NCBI GenBank assembly: GCA_023145215.1
Contig: JAGLED010000002.1
Span: 22,721-86,720 of the forward strand
Direction of reading: 5' to 3'
From: Rhodospirillales bacterium
Lineage (GTDB): Bacteria; Pseudomonadota; Alphaproteobacteria; Rhodospirillales; Casp-alpha2
DNA: 64,000 nucleotides
Shown: piece by piece, positions 17,144-25,840 of the stretch
How positions within the stretch are numbered: the stretch's first letter is position 1
Layout: the number at the start of each line of letters is the position of its first letter
The notes under the pieces: generated by a model
The model's database searches: none
Seen by the model: the letters and a program-made list of their open reading frames with translations, nothing else
What the model was told of the DNA's origin: nothing
Position numbers and translations under genes: made by a program

Positions 17144-18688
17144 CTACGCTGGCCGCGCAACCGGTTTGACGTCCTGCCCCGGTCCGATGCGGCGATAGCT
17201 GAGGGCCTCGGCGATGTGCGCGCGGCTGACATTGTCAGCACCCCCCAGGTCCGCGATGGTACGTGCCACCCTCAGCACGCGGTGATACCCGCGCGCCGAC
17301 AGACCGAACGCGGCGACGGCGTCGGTCATCAGCTTACGGCCCGCATCGTCCGGGGCGGCGATCTTCTCGAGGGCCTGGCCGTCGATGGCGGCATTGGTCG
17401 CGGGTGTGCCGGGACCGAGCGTTTCGGCGCGGCTTCGCTGGCGGTACCGTGCCGCCGCCACGCGAGCGGCGACATCGGCGCTGCCCTCCCCCGGTGGCGG
17501 CAACGACAGATCGGACGGATTAACCGCCGGCACCTCGACGACGATATCCATTCGGTCCATCAAAGGACCGGAGATTCTGGATTGGTAGTCTTGGCCGCAT
17601 TTGGGCGCGCGCGAGCAGGCACTTCCAGGATCGGCGAGATAACCGCAACGGCACGGGTTCATGGCCGCGACGAGTTGGAAGCGCGCCGGATAGACGACAT
17701 GCGCATTGGCGCGCGCGATACTGACGCGCCCGGTTTCCAGCGGTTGCCGCAATGCTTCTAACGCTTGCCCCTTGAATTCCGGCAGCTCGTCCAAAAACAA
17801 CACACCCAGATGCGCCAGCGAGATTTCCCCGGGACGGACCCGATGTCCGCCACCGACCAATGCGGCGACGCTTGCCGAATGATGCGGGTCGCGGAACGGG
17901 CGGCGGCGCGTCAGGCCGCCGCCTTCCAACTCGCCGGCCAGAGAGTGGACCATCGAGACTTCCAGGATTTCGCGGGAGCTCAGTGCCGGTAAAAGCCCGC
18001 CCAGCCGGTGTGCCAGCATCGACTTGCCCGATCCAGGCGGGCCGATCATCAGCATGTTGTGCCCGCCCGCCGCCGCGATTTCGAGCGCGCGCTTGGCGGT
18101 TTCCTGACCCTTCACGTCGATCAAATCGGGATAATCGGGCAGATCGTCGTAAAGCCGCGCTTCGGGTTGCGCGAGGACGTGCGTTCCCTTGACGTGATTG
18201 ATCAGCGACAGGAGGTCCGGTGCCGCGATGACTTCCAGGTCGCCGGCCCAGACGGCTTCGCTGCCCTGGCTCGTGGCGCAGACGAACGTGCGGGCATTGG
18301 CGGCGGCGTGGATCGCGGCGGGGAGAACGCCGAGTGACGGCGCGATGGTGCCATCGAGACTAAGTTCGCCCATCGCCGTCATGCGCTCGGTTTCGTCGGC
18401 CGACAAAACCCCCATCGCGCCCAGCAATCCGATGGCAATGGGAAGGTCGAAGTGACTGCCTTCCTTGGCGACATCGGCGGGGGCGAGATTGACGGTGATC
18501 CGCTTCGGAGGCAGCGCCAATCCCATCGAATTCAGCGCCGCGCGGACCCGTTCCCGGCTTTCGCCGACGGCTTTGTCGGGCAGCCCGACCACGTGGAACG
18601 CGGGCAGCCCCGACGCCATCTCGACCTGGACGTCAACGTCCAGAACATCGATCCCCTGAAAGGCCACCGTGCCGACGCGCGCAACCAT
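17144..18688 (-). CDS. comM: YifB/ComM family AAA+ ATPase (Mg-chelatase-like)
   Basis: A 514-residue protein. An N-terminal ChlI-type domain (GLPAFHVVGLPDKAVGESRE near residue 27) precedes the AAA+ core: Walker A IGPPGSGKSMLAHRLGG near residue 217 and Walker B LFLDELPEF near 300. The C-terminal part has the Mg-chelatase-like helical end (ARGYHRVLRVARTIADL near residue 470). ComM homologues drive branch migration during recombination of incoming DNA, while the family is widely misnamed Mg chelatase. It stands alone, 170 bp from the GGDEF gene. Confidence 0.93.
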   Translation of the reverse strand: MVARVGTVAFQGIDVLDVDVQVEMASGLPAFHVVGLPDKAVGESRERVRAALNSMGLALPPKRITVNLAPADVAKEGSHFDLPIAIGLLGAMGVLSADETERMTAMGELSLDGTIAPSLGVLPAAIHAAANARTFVCATSQGSEAVWAGDLEVIAAPDLLSLINHVKGTHVLAQPEARLYDDLPDYPDLIDVKGQETAKRALEIAAAGGHNMLMIGPPGSGKSMLAHRLGGLLPALSSREILEVSMVHSLAGELEGGGLTRRRPFRDPHHSASVAALVGGGHRVRPGEISLAHLGVLFLDELPEFKGQALEALRQPLETGRVSIARANAHVVYPARFQLVAAMNPCRCGYLADPGSACSRAPKCGQDYQSRISGPLMDRMDIVVEVPAVNPSDLSLPPPGEGSADVAARVAAARYRQRSRAETLGPGTPATNAAIDGQALEKIAAPDDAGRKLMTDAVAAFGLSARGYHRVLRVARTIADLGGADNVSRAHIAEALSYRRIGPGQDVKPVARPA

Positions 18689-18858
18689 ATTCGCCCCCGT
18701 AAAGTTTGTTCACAGAAGCTATGAGAGGGTCAGCCGACTTTTTTGGATCGTTTTGAAAAAAGGTCCTAGACCGCAGACATATTTGCCGCCAGGGAGGGTC
18801 TGGAGATCGGGAGCATTTGGAGAAAAGCCGTTACCGTCCGATAACCGTACGGTTTTGC
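18689..18858. other. Intergenic region upstream of comM
   Basis: This 170-bp gap lies between the comM start and the end of the GGDEF gene on the same strand. It has T and A runs near 18740-18765 that could pair imperfectly, which might end the cyclase transcript. No RNA gene seen. Confidence 0.3.
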
Positions 18859-20133
18859 TCAGGCGCTCATCTCGGCGCGGTAAAACGTGTATCTGCCGCG
18901 GCCGGTTTCCTTGGTTTTATAAAGCGCCTCGTCCGCATGCTTCAGTAGTGTTTTGATGTCCGTGGCGTCCTTGGGATATACGGCAATGCCGATGCTGATC
19001 CCGATCTGAACTTCGTACCCCAGGACCGTTATGGGCTTCTTGATTTCATCAATGATATTCTGGGCGCTGATTTCGGCATTTGCGCCGTCCTGTGGATTGA
19101 CCAGGAGAATGGCGAATTCGTCACCACCGAGCCGGGCGACGACATCGGTTTCGCGGGTATGCTTTTTCAGAACTTCGGCAACAATCTTGAGCACCGCATC
19201 ACCTGCTTGGTGGCCGAATTTGTCATTGACCGGTTTGAATTTATCCAGGTCCAGCATCATCAGCGCGAGGACATTGTTCTCACGTTCTGCCAACCTCAAA
19301 TACTGTTGTGCCCGCAGATTGAATTGATGGCGGTTGGTCAGGCCGGTCAGCTGATCCGTGGTTGCCAGGCGCAGCATATCGTCTTCGGTTCTTTTGCGGT
19401 CCGTAATGTCGTAGTAGATGCCAAGCATGCCGATCACACTGTCGTCATGATCGCGCAACGGCACCTTTGAGGTGCGTACCCAGATTTCATTGCCCGCAGG
19501 GGTGGTTTGCCGCTCGTCGTATTCCAGTTTTGGAATGCCGGATTCCATGACTTCCGTGTCATCGCTGCGATAGGCCGCTGCTTGCTCCCGCCATGCCATA
19601 TCCAGATCGCTCTTGCCGATAAGCTCGCGGCCTTCGCTATATCCGGCATCTTTTGCAAAGAGTGTATTGGCGCCCAGAAACCTTAGATCTCGGTCTTTCC
19701 AGAAAATGCGGACCGGCACGTGGTTGATGACGGTTTGCAAGAGCTTGTTTGCATTATTGAGCTCTTCATCGACCATGGTCGACCCGGTGATCTCCGCAAG
19801 AATGTGCAGATACCACGGTGAAGAAGCGTTACTGTCCCGGAACGGATAGCTGTTGGAGATATAGCGCTCGTCGCCAACAGCGATTTCGTCCCGGGCGGGC
19901 TTGTGACTTTCGCCGTTCGCGACGCTCTTGCACTCGGGAAGTGGCCCATCGCCGGGTGGAAAAACCTCCCAGTAAAACTTCCCCAAAGCCGCCTCTTCAT
20001 TTGTCTCTGCGGCGCGGCAATAGGCGTCATTGACCAGGACCAGACGATAATCCAGATCATGAATAAACACAGGATCCTCGATACGGTTAAAGGTTTCCTG
20101 CGCGGATTTCAGTTTTGCCTGATCATCCTGCAC
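18859..20133 (-). CDS. PAS-PAS-GGDEF diguanylate cyclase
   Basis: A 424-residue signalling protein from a GTG start. PAS 1 is at about residues 10-125 (IEDPVFIHDLDYRLVLVNDA), PAS 2 at about 128-255 (VRIFWKDRDLRFLGANTLFA, ending in the PAC block YYDITDRKRTEDD). The GGDEF domain begins near residue 262 (ATTDQLTGLTNRHQFNL); the active-site GGDEF is at 336-340. An RETD at 327-330, five residues ahead, is an intact I-site (RxxD), so product inhibition by c-di-GMP is expected. No membrane segment or EAL domain is present, so it is a cytosolic c-di-GMP synthase with sensory input of unknown ligand. Confidence 0.93.
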   Translation of the reverse strand: MQDDQAKLKSAQETFNRIEDPVFIHDLDYRLVLVNDAYCRAAETNEEAALGKFYWEVFPPGDGPLPECKSVANGESHKPARDEIAVGDERYISNSYPFRDSNASSPWYLHILAEITGSTMVDEELNNANKLLQTVINHVPVRIFWKDRDLRFLGANTLFAKDAGYSEGRELIGKSDLDMAWREQAAAYRSDDTEVMESGIPKLEYDERQTTPAGNEIWVRTSKVPLRDHDDSVIGMLGIYYDITDRKRTEDDMLRLATTDQLTGLTNRHQFNLRAQQYLRLAERENNVLALMMLDLDKFKPVNDKFGHQAGDAVLKIVAEVLKKHTRETDVVARLGGDEFAILLVNPQDGANAEISAQNIIDEIKKPITVLGYEVQIGISIGIAVYPKDATDIKTLLKHADEALYKTKETGRGRYTFYRAEMSA

Positions 20134-20223
20134 GGATGACGTCCCCCTTTAATCGAATTGAGCGGGTGCAACGGGAAGAAAACTAGCACGGGCTGAGCCG
20201 AGATCGAATACTCTTCTATTCAA

Positions 20224-21489
20224 TTAAGCCGCCTTCAGGATCAATTCACTGAGCGCGCCTTCGGTTTTCATGACGTCGGCAAGCCGGTTCAGGCTCTCGT
20301 CCACGGCCTCTGCGAGTTTCTCGGTGCCGCCGAAATCGGCGACGGTTTCGGGGGGAAGGAATTTAATCATCAGCGCCGCGGTCCCCGGCGGCAGGCCGGC
20401 GAAATGCACCGACACGATCCCGAAGTCGCGCAGCATGATCATCGCTAGACCGGCCGTCGCCTCGTACGGGACGCAGGGCACGGTCGTGATCCCGGCACGC
20501 TCCATCGCCATCTCCAGGACATCGTCGGCGGTCAGTTGCACGATCACCGGGGTTTCCATGACCCGGTTGCCGCCGAGGCGGCGTTTCAAATGCTCCCCGA
20601 CCTCTTTTGTTACGGCGACGCGCTCGCGGACTTTGTCGGGGCTGTAGTTTCTAAGACTTTCGACCACGGCGGGGTAGAGCATTTGCCGTGCTTCGACGCC
20701 CATCTCATACGCCCGCGCCCGGATTTTCGCGACCAGGTCTTTGTCGCCACCCAGCAGCCCGAGACGCGGGCCGGTGGTGCCGTACTTGTCCATCCCCGTG
20801 GCGCCGACATCGACTCCCAGTTCAAGGAGTCTCGGCTGGCCGAAGCACGCCGGGCCGATCCGTGCCCCGCCGGCGTCGTCGACGATGATCTTCGCGCCCT
20901 TCGATCGCGCCAGTTTGATGATCTCTTTCAGGTCTGCCTCGGGCAGAATTTCATACGTGACCGCCAGGCGGGTGACGAACACCGCGTCGACGCGGTTGTT
21001 CTCATCAAGGGCTTTTCGGAACGCGCCGAGCCCCGTCGTGTCGGTGAAGCTTCCGCCGCCATGCGCGACCGCGCGTTTGACGGCCGGATGCGAATAGCTG
21101 GGCGACACGCCGATCACCACGTCGCCGTCGTCGATCATCACGTCTGCCGCCGTCAGTAATGCCGAGGTCAGGCGGTTGAAAACGAAGATGTCATGCGCCG
21201 CCGGATCGCCCCCCAGGTGTTCGAGGCCGAGCTCCGTCACGTCATCCGTAAAAAGGGCCGACGCGATCTCGTCGTCCATGACGGTCAGGTCGACGTCTTC
21301 CAGCTGCAGATTCCGCTCAAGACCGCTCAGCAGATAGACGCTTTTCTCGCCGAACTCCTTGCGGCGGCGGCGGATGTGCGCCCATGCGGTTTTGAGCTTG
21401 ATGATGTCGTCGGCAGTGCCGGGCAAAATGCTGCCGCGCGCGTAGCTGAGGCCCGGGGCGAATGCGTTTCCGAAGCGGTCTTGTTTCAT
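20224..21489 (-). CDS. SelA/DgaE-like PLP-dependent enzyme (fold type I)
   Basis: A 421-residue protein. The segment TGMDKYGTTGPRLGLLGG has the SelA/DgaE pattern xxDKxxGGPxxG, placing the PLP lysine at about Lys235; the preceding VDDAG (about 203-207) supplies the Asp that contacts the pyridine nitrogen. These families include selenocysteine synthase and D-glucosaminate-6-phosphate ammonia lyase, and related enzymes act on amino acids. It is not a canonical SelA, because no selB or tRNA-Sec gene is near and the N-terminal SelA domain is absent. It is divergent from a GcvA-type LysR gene with a 136-bp gap, which suggests an inducible amino-acid or amino-sugar catabolic step. Substrate unknown. 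Confidence 0.7.
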   Translation of the reverse strand: MKQDRFGNAFAPGLSYARGSILPGTADDIIKLKTAWAHIRRRRKEFGEKSVYLLSGLERNLQLEDVDLTVMDDEIASALFTDDVTELGLEHLGGDPAAHDIFVFNRLTSALLTAADVMIDDGDVVIGVSPSYSHPAVKRAVAHGGGSFTDTTGLGAFRKALDENNRVDAVFVTRLAVTYEILPEADLKEIIKLARSKGAKIIVDDAGGARIGPACFGQPRLLELGVDVGATGMDKYGTTGPRLGLLGGDKDLVAKIRARAYEMGVEARQMLYPAVVESLRNYSPDKVRERVAVTKEVGEHLKRRLGGNRVMETPVIVQLTADDVLEMAMERAGITTVPCVPYEATAGLAMIMLRDFGIVSVHFAGLPPGTAALMIKFLPPETVADFGGTEKLAEAVDESLNRLADVMKTEGALSELILKAA

Positions 21490-21593
21490 GAGTTTATCTC
21501 ACCTTGATGCCAATCGGGTAGCCATATGCTCACCTTGCTAAGAATGATGTTAACAAAGCATCTCCGGAACCTATAACGCGATTATTTCATCGC

Positions 21594-21616
21594 CTAACTG
21601 AGATAATTTCACTTAG
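21594..21616. promoter_or_regulatory. Candidate LysR operator in the PLP-enzyme/LysR intergenic region
   Basis: An inverted repeat CTAACTGA (21594-21601) and TCACTTAG (21609-21616), one mismatch, with a 7-bp spacer, is centred at 21605, about 20 bp before the LysR ATG. A related AT-rich motif (ATTATTTCA) lies just upstream. The position suits autorepression and control of the divergent enzyme gene. Confidence 0.45.
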
Positions 21617-21625
21617 AATAGGACG

Positions 21626-22516
21626 ATGTCCACGATACCCCGACCATCGCTGAACGCTATCCGCGCCTTCGAAGCCGCTGCCCGGCTGGGTGGATTCAAG
21701 GCGGCCGCCGACGAGCTGCACGTGACCCCCTCCGCCGTCAGCCATCAGATCGCCAATCTGGAGCGTGAAATCGGGGTTTCCCTTTTCCATCGCCGCGGCC
21801 GGCATATTTCGCTAAGTGCGCCCGGGGAACTTTACTGGCGGCGTGTCCACGATGCGTTGAGCACCCTCATGCACGCCGCGGACGGGATCGCCGATGCTAC
21901 CGGCCAAAGCGTGTTGAGTGTCGTTGCCGCGTCGAGCTTTGCGGCGAAGTGGTTGATGCCGCGTCTCGACCGGTTCCTGCGCGATTACGCCGACGTCCGG
22001 GTGCGCGTCGAGCCGGCAGATAATCTGCAGCATCTGGGCGATGCCGACGTCGGTATTTTCTATGGCAACCCGGCCGGCCGGGATCTGGTCGCGCGACAGG
22101 TTATCAATGAACGCGTGCTGGTGCTTTGTGCGCCGGGCCTCAAGGATGGCGAGACGCCGCTTGATACACCCGGCGATCTCGCGCGCCATGTGTTGATCCA
22201 TGCCCGTAATCACCTGTCGTGGCCGGACTGGCTGATGCAGAAGGGGTTGGGCGACTTTGCCGCCGGACGTGAACTGTTTGTCGAACGCTCCACGCTTGCC
22301 ATCGATGCGGCGGTTCGGGGCGTCGGTGTGATCCTGGAGAGCGATCTGCTGGCGGCGGACGAGATTCGCGACGGCCGCCTGGTCGAGCCGTTCGACGCGC
22401 GCTTCCGGCTGCCGCCCACCCCCGCTTATTATGTGGTCACCAGCGATCGCGTTCAGGCCGATGGGCCGGCGCTTGCGTTCATCGACTGGCTGGCGCGGGA
22501 AACGGGCACCACCTGA
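21626..22516 (+). CDS. LysR-family transcriptional regulator (GcvA-like)
   Basis: A 296-residue protein. An N-terminal winged HTH (SLNAIRAFEAAARLGGFKAA, VTPSAVSHQIANLEREIGV) has the GcvA-type signature, and a periplasmic-binding-protein-like effector domain runs from about residue 92. The ATG sits 10 bp after an inverted repeat. It is divergent from the SelA-like enzyme, its probable target. The TGA shares its A with the start of arfB, so the two may be cotranscribed although functionally unrelated. Confidence 0.9.
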   Translation: MSTIPRPSLNAIRAFEAAARLGGFKAAADELHVTPSAVSHQIANLEREIGVSLFHRRGRHISLSAPGELYWRRVHDALSTLMHAADGIADATGQSVLSVVAASSFAAKWLMPRLDRFLRDYADVRVRVEPADNLQHLGDADVGIFYGNPAGRDLVARQVINERVLVLCAPGLKDGETPLDTPGDLARHVLIHARNHLSWPDWLMQKGLGDFAAGRELFVERSTLAIDAAVRGVGVILESDLLAADEIRDGRLVEPFDARFRLPPTPAYYVVTSDRVQADGPALAFIDWLARETGTT

Positions 22517-22941
22517 TGATCGAGATCACCAAAGACATCGCGATCCCGGATTCCGAGATCGAAGAACACTTCATCCGGGCAACGGGCCCGGGCGGACAAA
22601 AGGTCAACAAGTCGGAAACCGCTGTCCAGCTGCGTTTCGATGCGCGTCATTCCAGTGCGCTTTCCAATGCGCATTTTTTACGGCTGAAAAAAATGGCCGG
22701 ACGACGCATGACGGCGGACGGGATGCTGGTGATCACGGCGCGCCAGTTCCGCACACAGGAACAGAACCGCAAGGACGCCATGGACCGGCTGGTTCAGTTG
22801 ATCCGCGAAAGTGCGAAGCCGCCCCGGACCCGGCGGCCGACGAAAACCCCGAAAGCACAGAAACGCAAACGGCTCGAGAACAAGCGCCATAAGAGTTCGA
22901 TCAAGAAAGCCCGCGGCGGCACAGTCTCCCGCGACGAGTGA
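22516..22941 (+). CDS. arfB: Ribosome-rescue peptidyl-tRNA hydrolase ArfB
   Basis: A 141-residue protein. The release-factor-like domain carries RATGPGGQKVNKSETAVQLR with the GGQ at about residues 26-28 that hydrolyses peptidyl-tRNA. The C-terminal 40 residues are highly basic (KRKRLENKRHKSSIKKARGG), the tail that senses an empty mRNA channel in stalled ribosomes. The size is normal for ArfB/YaeJ. It starts on the last base of the LysR stop and is convergent with gshB. Confidence 0.95.
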   Translation: MIEITKDIAIPDSEIEEHFIRATGPGGQKVNKSETAVQLRFDARHSSALSNAHFLRLKKMAGRRMTADGMLVITARQFRTQEQNRKDAMDRLVQLIRESAKPPRTRRPTKTPKAQKRKRLENKRHKSSIKKARGGTVSRDE

Positions 22942-22943
22942 CG

Positions 22944-23885
22944 CTAAAGCCGTGCTTCGATCGCGTCCCAGATTTGCGCCTCGAGACAGGCGTCGTCGAA
23001 ACGGTTGATCTCCTGCAGGCCCGTCGGCGACGTGACGTTGATCTCGGTCATGTACCCGCCGATGACGTCGATCCCGACGAAGATCATGCCGCGATTTTTC
23101 AGCTCGGGGCCGATGGCGGCGCAGATGTCGCGTTCCCGATCGGTGATCTCGGATTTCACAGCTTTGCCACCGACATGCATGTTGGAGCGCGCCTCGCCGT
23201 CGGCCGGCACGCGATTGGTGGCGCCGGCGATCTCGCCGTCGATCAGGATGATGCGCTTGTCGCCGGCGCGGACATCCTTCAGATACGCTTGCGCGATGAT
23301 GGGCTCGCGATAGAGCATGGTAAACATTTCCAGAAGCGCGTTGAGGTTTTCATCGTCCGGCTTGATGTGGAATACACCCGCCCCGCCGTTGCCATATAGC
23401 GGCTTGATGATGATGTCCTTGTGTTCTTTTCGGAATGCCATGATCTGGTCACGGTCCGACGAGATCAGGGTCGGCGGCATGAATTCGGAAAAGTGCGTGA
23501 CGAAAAGTTTCTCCGGCGCGTTTCTAACCTCGCGCGGGTCGTTAACCACCAGTGTTTTCGGATGCACATGCTCAAGCAGGTGCGTCGCCGTGATGTAAGC
23601 CATATCGAACGGCGGGTCCTGGCGCATCAAGACGACGTCCACATCGGTCGCGAGATCGATGGTGCGTGTCTCGCCGAGCGTGAAGTGATTGCCCTGCTCG
23701 CGTCTCAGCTCCATCGGCTCGGCTTCGGCAATGATGTGGCCGCGCGACATCGACAGTTTGCCGGGCACGTAATGCAGCAGCTTGTAGCCGCGCTTCTGCG
23801 CTTCGAGGGCCATGACGAACGTGCTGTCGCCTTTGATGTCGATGGTACTCACATGATCCATCTGGATCGCGACGGTCAGGGTCAT
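22944..23885 (-). CDS. gshB: Glutathione synthetase
   Basis: A 313-residue ATP-grasp enzyme, the normal length for Gsh[21 protein letters not shown] is the conserved N-terminus; [19 protein letters not shown] near residue 85, [12 protein letters not shown] near 160 and [20 protein letters not shown] near 270 are family blocks, the last with metal- and glutathione-binding residues. It joins glycine to gamma-glutamylcysteine. ATG 23885 has TAGGAA upstream; the longer in-frame start at 24056 would run into the neighbouring gene. It is the last gene of the rsmI-yraN-BON-SirB1-gshB run. Confidence 0.97.
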   Translation of the reverse strand: MTLTVAIQMDHVSTIDIKGDSTFVMALEAQKRGYKLLHYVPGKLSMSRGHIIAEAEPMELRREQGNHFTLGETRTIDLATDVDVVLMRQDPPFDMAYITATHLLEHVHPKTLVVNDPREVRNAPEKLFVTHFSEFMPPTLISSDRDQIMAFRKEHKDIIIKPLYGNGGAGVFHIKPDDENLNALLEMFTMLYREPIIAQAYLKDVRAGDKRIILIDGEIAGATNRVPADGEARSNMHVGGKAVKSEITDRERDICAAIGPELKNRGMIFVGIDVIGGYMTEINVTSPTGLQEINRFDDACLEAQIWDAIEARL

Positions 23886-23914
23886 GGCAATTCCTAAAGA
23901 AATGAAGGTCCCGC

Positions 23915-24748
23915 TTATGTGAGGCGGGTCCGAAGTTCCTGCAAGAGGATGGTGGTGTTGTAGCGCGCCGATTCCCCGGCGCCGAGCCGGAGATATTCTT
24001 CCAGCGCTTCGACGGCGGCCTGTATCCGGTCGAGGCGTGCGTTGAGAAGCCCGCATTCACGCCACAAAGTCGGCTCTTCGGGGGCGATGCGGAGCGCGAG
24101 TTCGAGCAATTTCGACGCGTCTTCGAGCCGCTTGGCCCGTAACAAGACGGATTTGCGGCCGGCCAGAAGGCGCAGCAAGGCTTCCTTGTCGCTCAGGACT
24201 TTCAGGCCATCGGGCGTCAGCTCCGCTTCGTTGCCGTCGAACGCTTTCAGGATTGCCCGGATGTCGGCGGGTTCCAGCGTCCGCCCGTCGCCGAGTGGGT
24301 CTGCGACCAGCCGCTCGCCCAGGCCTTCGAGGCGGATCAGCATGCGGCCCGGGATGTAAATGATTTCGGCGTCCCAGCCGAGGGCCCGTGCGGTCGCCGC
24401 ATAAAGAATGGCCAGCGCGTCGCTGCAACCGATGCGGCTGTCGATGACACGGGTCAGGTCGTAACTGTCTTCATCTGTGCCGTTCGATTCCCCGCCACCA
24501 TACCCGTAATGACGCGCCAGAACCTGACGGAGCGCATCGATCATCACCGCGACCGGCACCGGACCGTCGTTGATGCGCGCGTAATCACCGACCTTGGTCG
24601 AGAGTTTATCGAGATGGCGGCGGTAACGGTCGAGAGGCAAGGCCGGACGGTCGAACGCACCGGCGAGTAGGGCTGCTTCCGCGATACTCATGCCGCCTTC
24701 GGCGCCGTAATGCGCGAGCTGTTCGACAATGTCGCCCGCAGTGTTCAC
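23915..24748 (-). CDS. SirB1-like transglutaminase-fold/TPR protein
   Basis: A 277-residue protein. Residues about 10-170 match the SirB1 N-terminal domain ([20 protein letters not shown], then [20 protein letters not shown] with a Cys in the transglutaminase-like core and [18 protein letters not shown]). A TPR-like helical tail covers about 190-275 ([20 protein letters not shown]). The enzyme activity of the family is unproven. The GTG start overlaps the stop of the BON lipoprotein by 4 bp, and gshB follows after 29 bp. Confidence 0.82.
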   Translation of the reverse strand: MNTAGDIVEQLAHYGAEGGMSIAEAALLAGAFDRPALPLDRYRRHLDKLSTKVGDYARINDGPVPVAVMIDALRQVLARHYGYGGGESNGTDEDSYDLTRVIDSRIGCSDALAILYAATARALGWDAEIIYIPGRMLIRLEGLGERLVADPLGDGRTLEPADIRAILKAFDGNEAELTPDGLKVLSDKEALLRLLAGRKSVLLRAKRLEDASKLLELALRIAPEEPTLWRECGLLNARLDRIQAAVEALEEYLRLGAGESARYNTTILLQELRTRLT

Positions 24749-25335
24749 GATTTGACGGGCTCCTTCACCCGGACATGGCTGACGACGCGTTTGACGTATT
24801 TAATTGAGCGCGCGTGGTTGATGACCCGATCCAGTTCTTCTTTGTCCTGAGCGATGCCGATCAGGTAGATCACCGCACCCACGGTCTCTATCGAATAGTT
24901 GATGGCGAGGATGTCCTGGTCGAAGGTCATCTTCGATTGCAGTTGCGTGGTGATCCAGGAATCGTTGGCGATATCGGAAAGCGGGCTCTCGCTCACTTCG
25001 ATCTCGTTGATGACGTCGGTGACGTTTTCGACCGTCCAGGCGATTCGCACCGCGTCGGCGCGCCGCTCTTCGCTCGGCACGCGCCCCGTCAGCAGTGCGC
25101 GGCCTTCGTAGACCTCGATCCCGACGTCGCGAAACAACTCTTCGTTCGTGTCCAGAAGCTTGGCGCGAATCCGGGTGGCGGTTGTGGTATCCGCCGCCAC
25201 GCCTTTGATCCCGCGCTCTTGATAAGCCGCGACCCCCGCCGTGGCCGCGCCGCCGACGATCAGTCCGGCGCAGCCGCCAAGCTGCAAGGTGCCTAGCAAC
25301 AACGCCAGAACCGCAGGTATTCGAAAACGGCGCAT
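24745..25335 (-). CDS. BON-domain lipoprotein (OsmY-like)
   Basis: A 196-residue lipoprotein. From ATG 25335 the N-terminus is MRRFRIPAVLALLLGTLQL followed by GGC, a lipobox with Cys at 22. Two BON domains follow, about residues 47-115 (DVGIEVYEGRALLTGRVPSE) and 122-190 (NYSIETVGAVIYLIGIAQD). BON proteins bind phospholipid and support outer-membrane integrity. A longer frame up to 25419 exists, but it would bury the signal peptide. It sits in an operon between yraN and the SirB1-like gene. Confidence 0.9.
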   Translation of the reverse strand: MRRFRIPAVLALLLGTLQLGGCAGLIVGGAATAGVAAYQERGIKGVAADTTTATRIRAKLLDTNEELFRDVGIEVYEGRALLTGRVPSEERRADAVRIAWTVENVTDVINEIEVSESPLSDIANDSWITTQLQSKMTFDQDILAINYSIETVGAVIYLIGIAQDKEELDRVINHARSIKYVKRVVSHVRVKEPVKS

Positions 25336-25477
25336 CGTTGACGCCCCGATCCAGTTTTCAACCATTAACAAGCACAACCACCCCGGCTTATAACGCCGAT
25401 AAACGAATGCTACACACAATTCTGGCCGCTGTAAAAACGCGTCATACAGTAGATAACAAATTCATCATATGGCGCAA

Positions 25478-25840
25478 TTATGGCCGCCAGGCATCGGTAA
25501 CATGTTCCGGCAATCTGCCGGGCACGATGGCGATCACGTCGAAACGCAGGTCGTGCCCCTGAAGGCCGGCGTGTTGCGAGAGGAAGTGTTCGGCGGCGCG
25601 GATGATTCGCCCCCGCTGATGAAAGCCGACCGCTTCAAGGGCCGCAGCGCGGCTTTCACGCGTTTTCACTTCGACAAACGCCAATGTGCGTCCGCGCGCG
25701 GCGACGATATCGATTTCGCCCGAGGGCACCCTGAAATCGCGCGCTAAAATACGATAGCCCTTTAACCGCAGCAGGCCCGCCGCCAGCGTCTCCGCGCCGC
25801 GGCCACGGCGGTTGGCGCGGCGGCGCCGGTCGGTGCTCAT
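25478..25840 (-). CDS. yraN: YraN family putative endonuclease (UPF0102)
   Basis: A 120-residue protein. A basic N-terminus (RRRRANRRGRGAETLAAGLL) is followed by a PD-(D/E)XK-like nuclease core: GEIDIVAARGRTLAFVEVKT near residue 42, where Glu-x-Asp and Glu-x-Lys would bind metal. The family is found next to rsmI in most bacteria, as here, and its biological substrate is unproven. The ATG overlaps the rsmI stop by 4 bp. Confidence 0.93.
   Translation of the reverse strand: MSTDRRRRANRRGRGAETLAAGLLRLKGYRILARDFRVPSGEIDIVAARGRTLAFVEVKTRESRAAALEAVGFHQRGRIIRAAEHFLSQHAGLQGHDLRFDVIAIVPGRLPEHVTDAWRP

Noticed and set aside
17144..18688. Magnesium chelatase subunit for bacteriochlorophyll synthesis
   Set aside because: The architecture is YifB/ComM and no other pigment gene is present.
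18689..18858. Small RNA gene between comM and the GGDEF gene
   Set aside because: No convincing promoter-terminator pair; the T and A runs pair only imperfectly.
20224..21489. Selenocysteine synthase SelA
   Set aside because: The N-terminal SelA domain, selB and a tRNA-Sec gene are absent; only the PLP core is similar.
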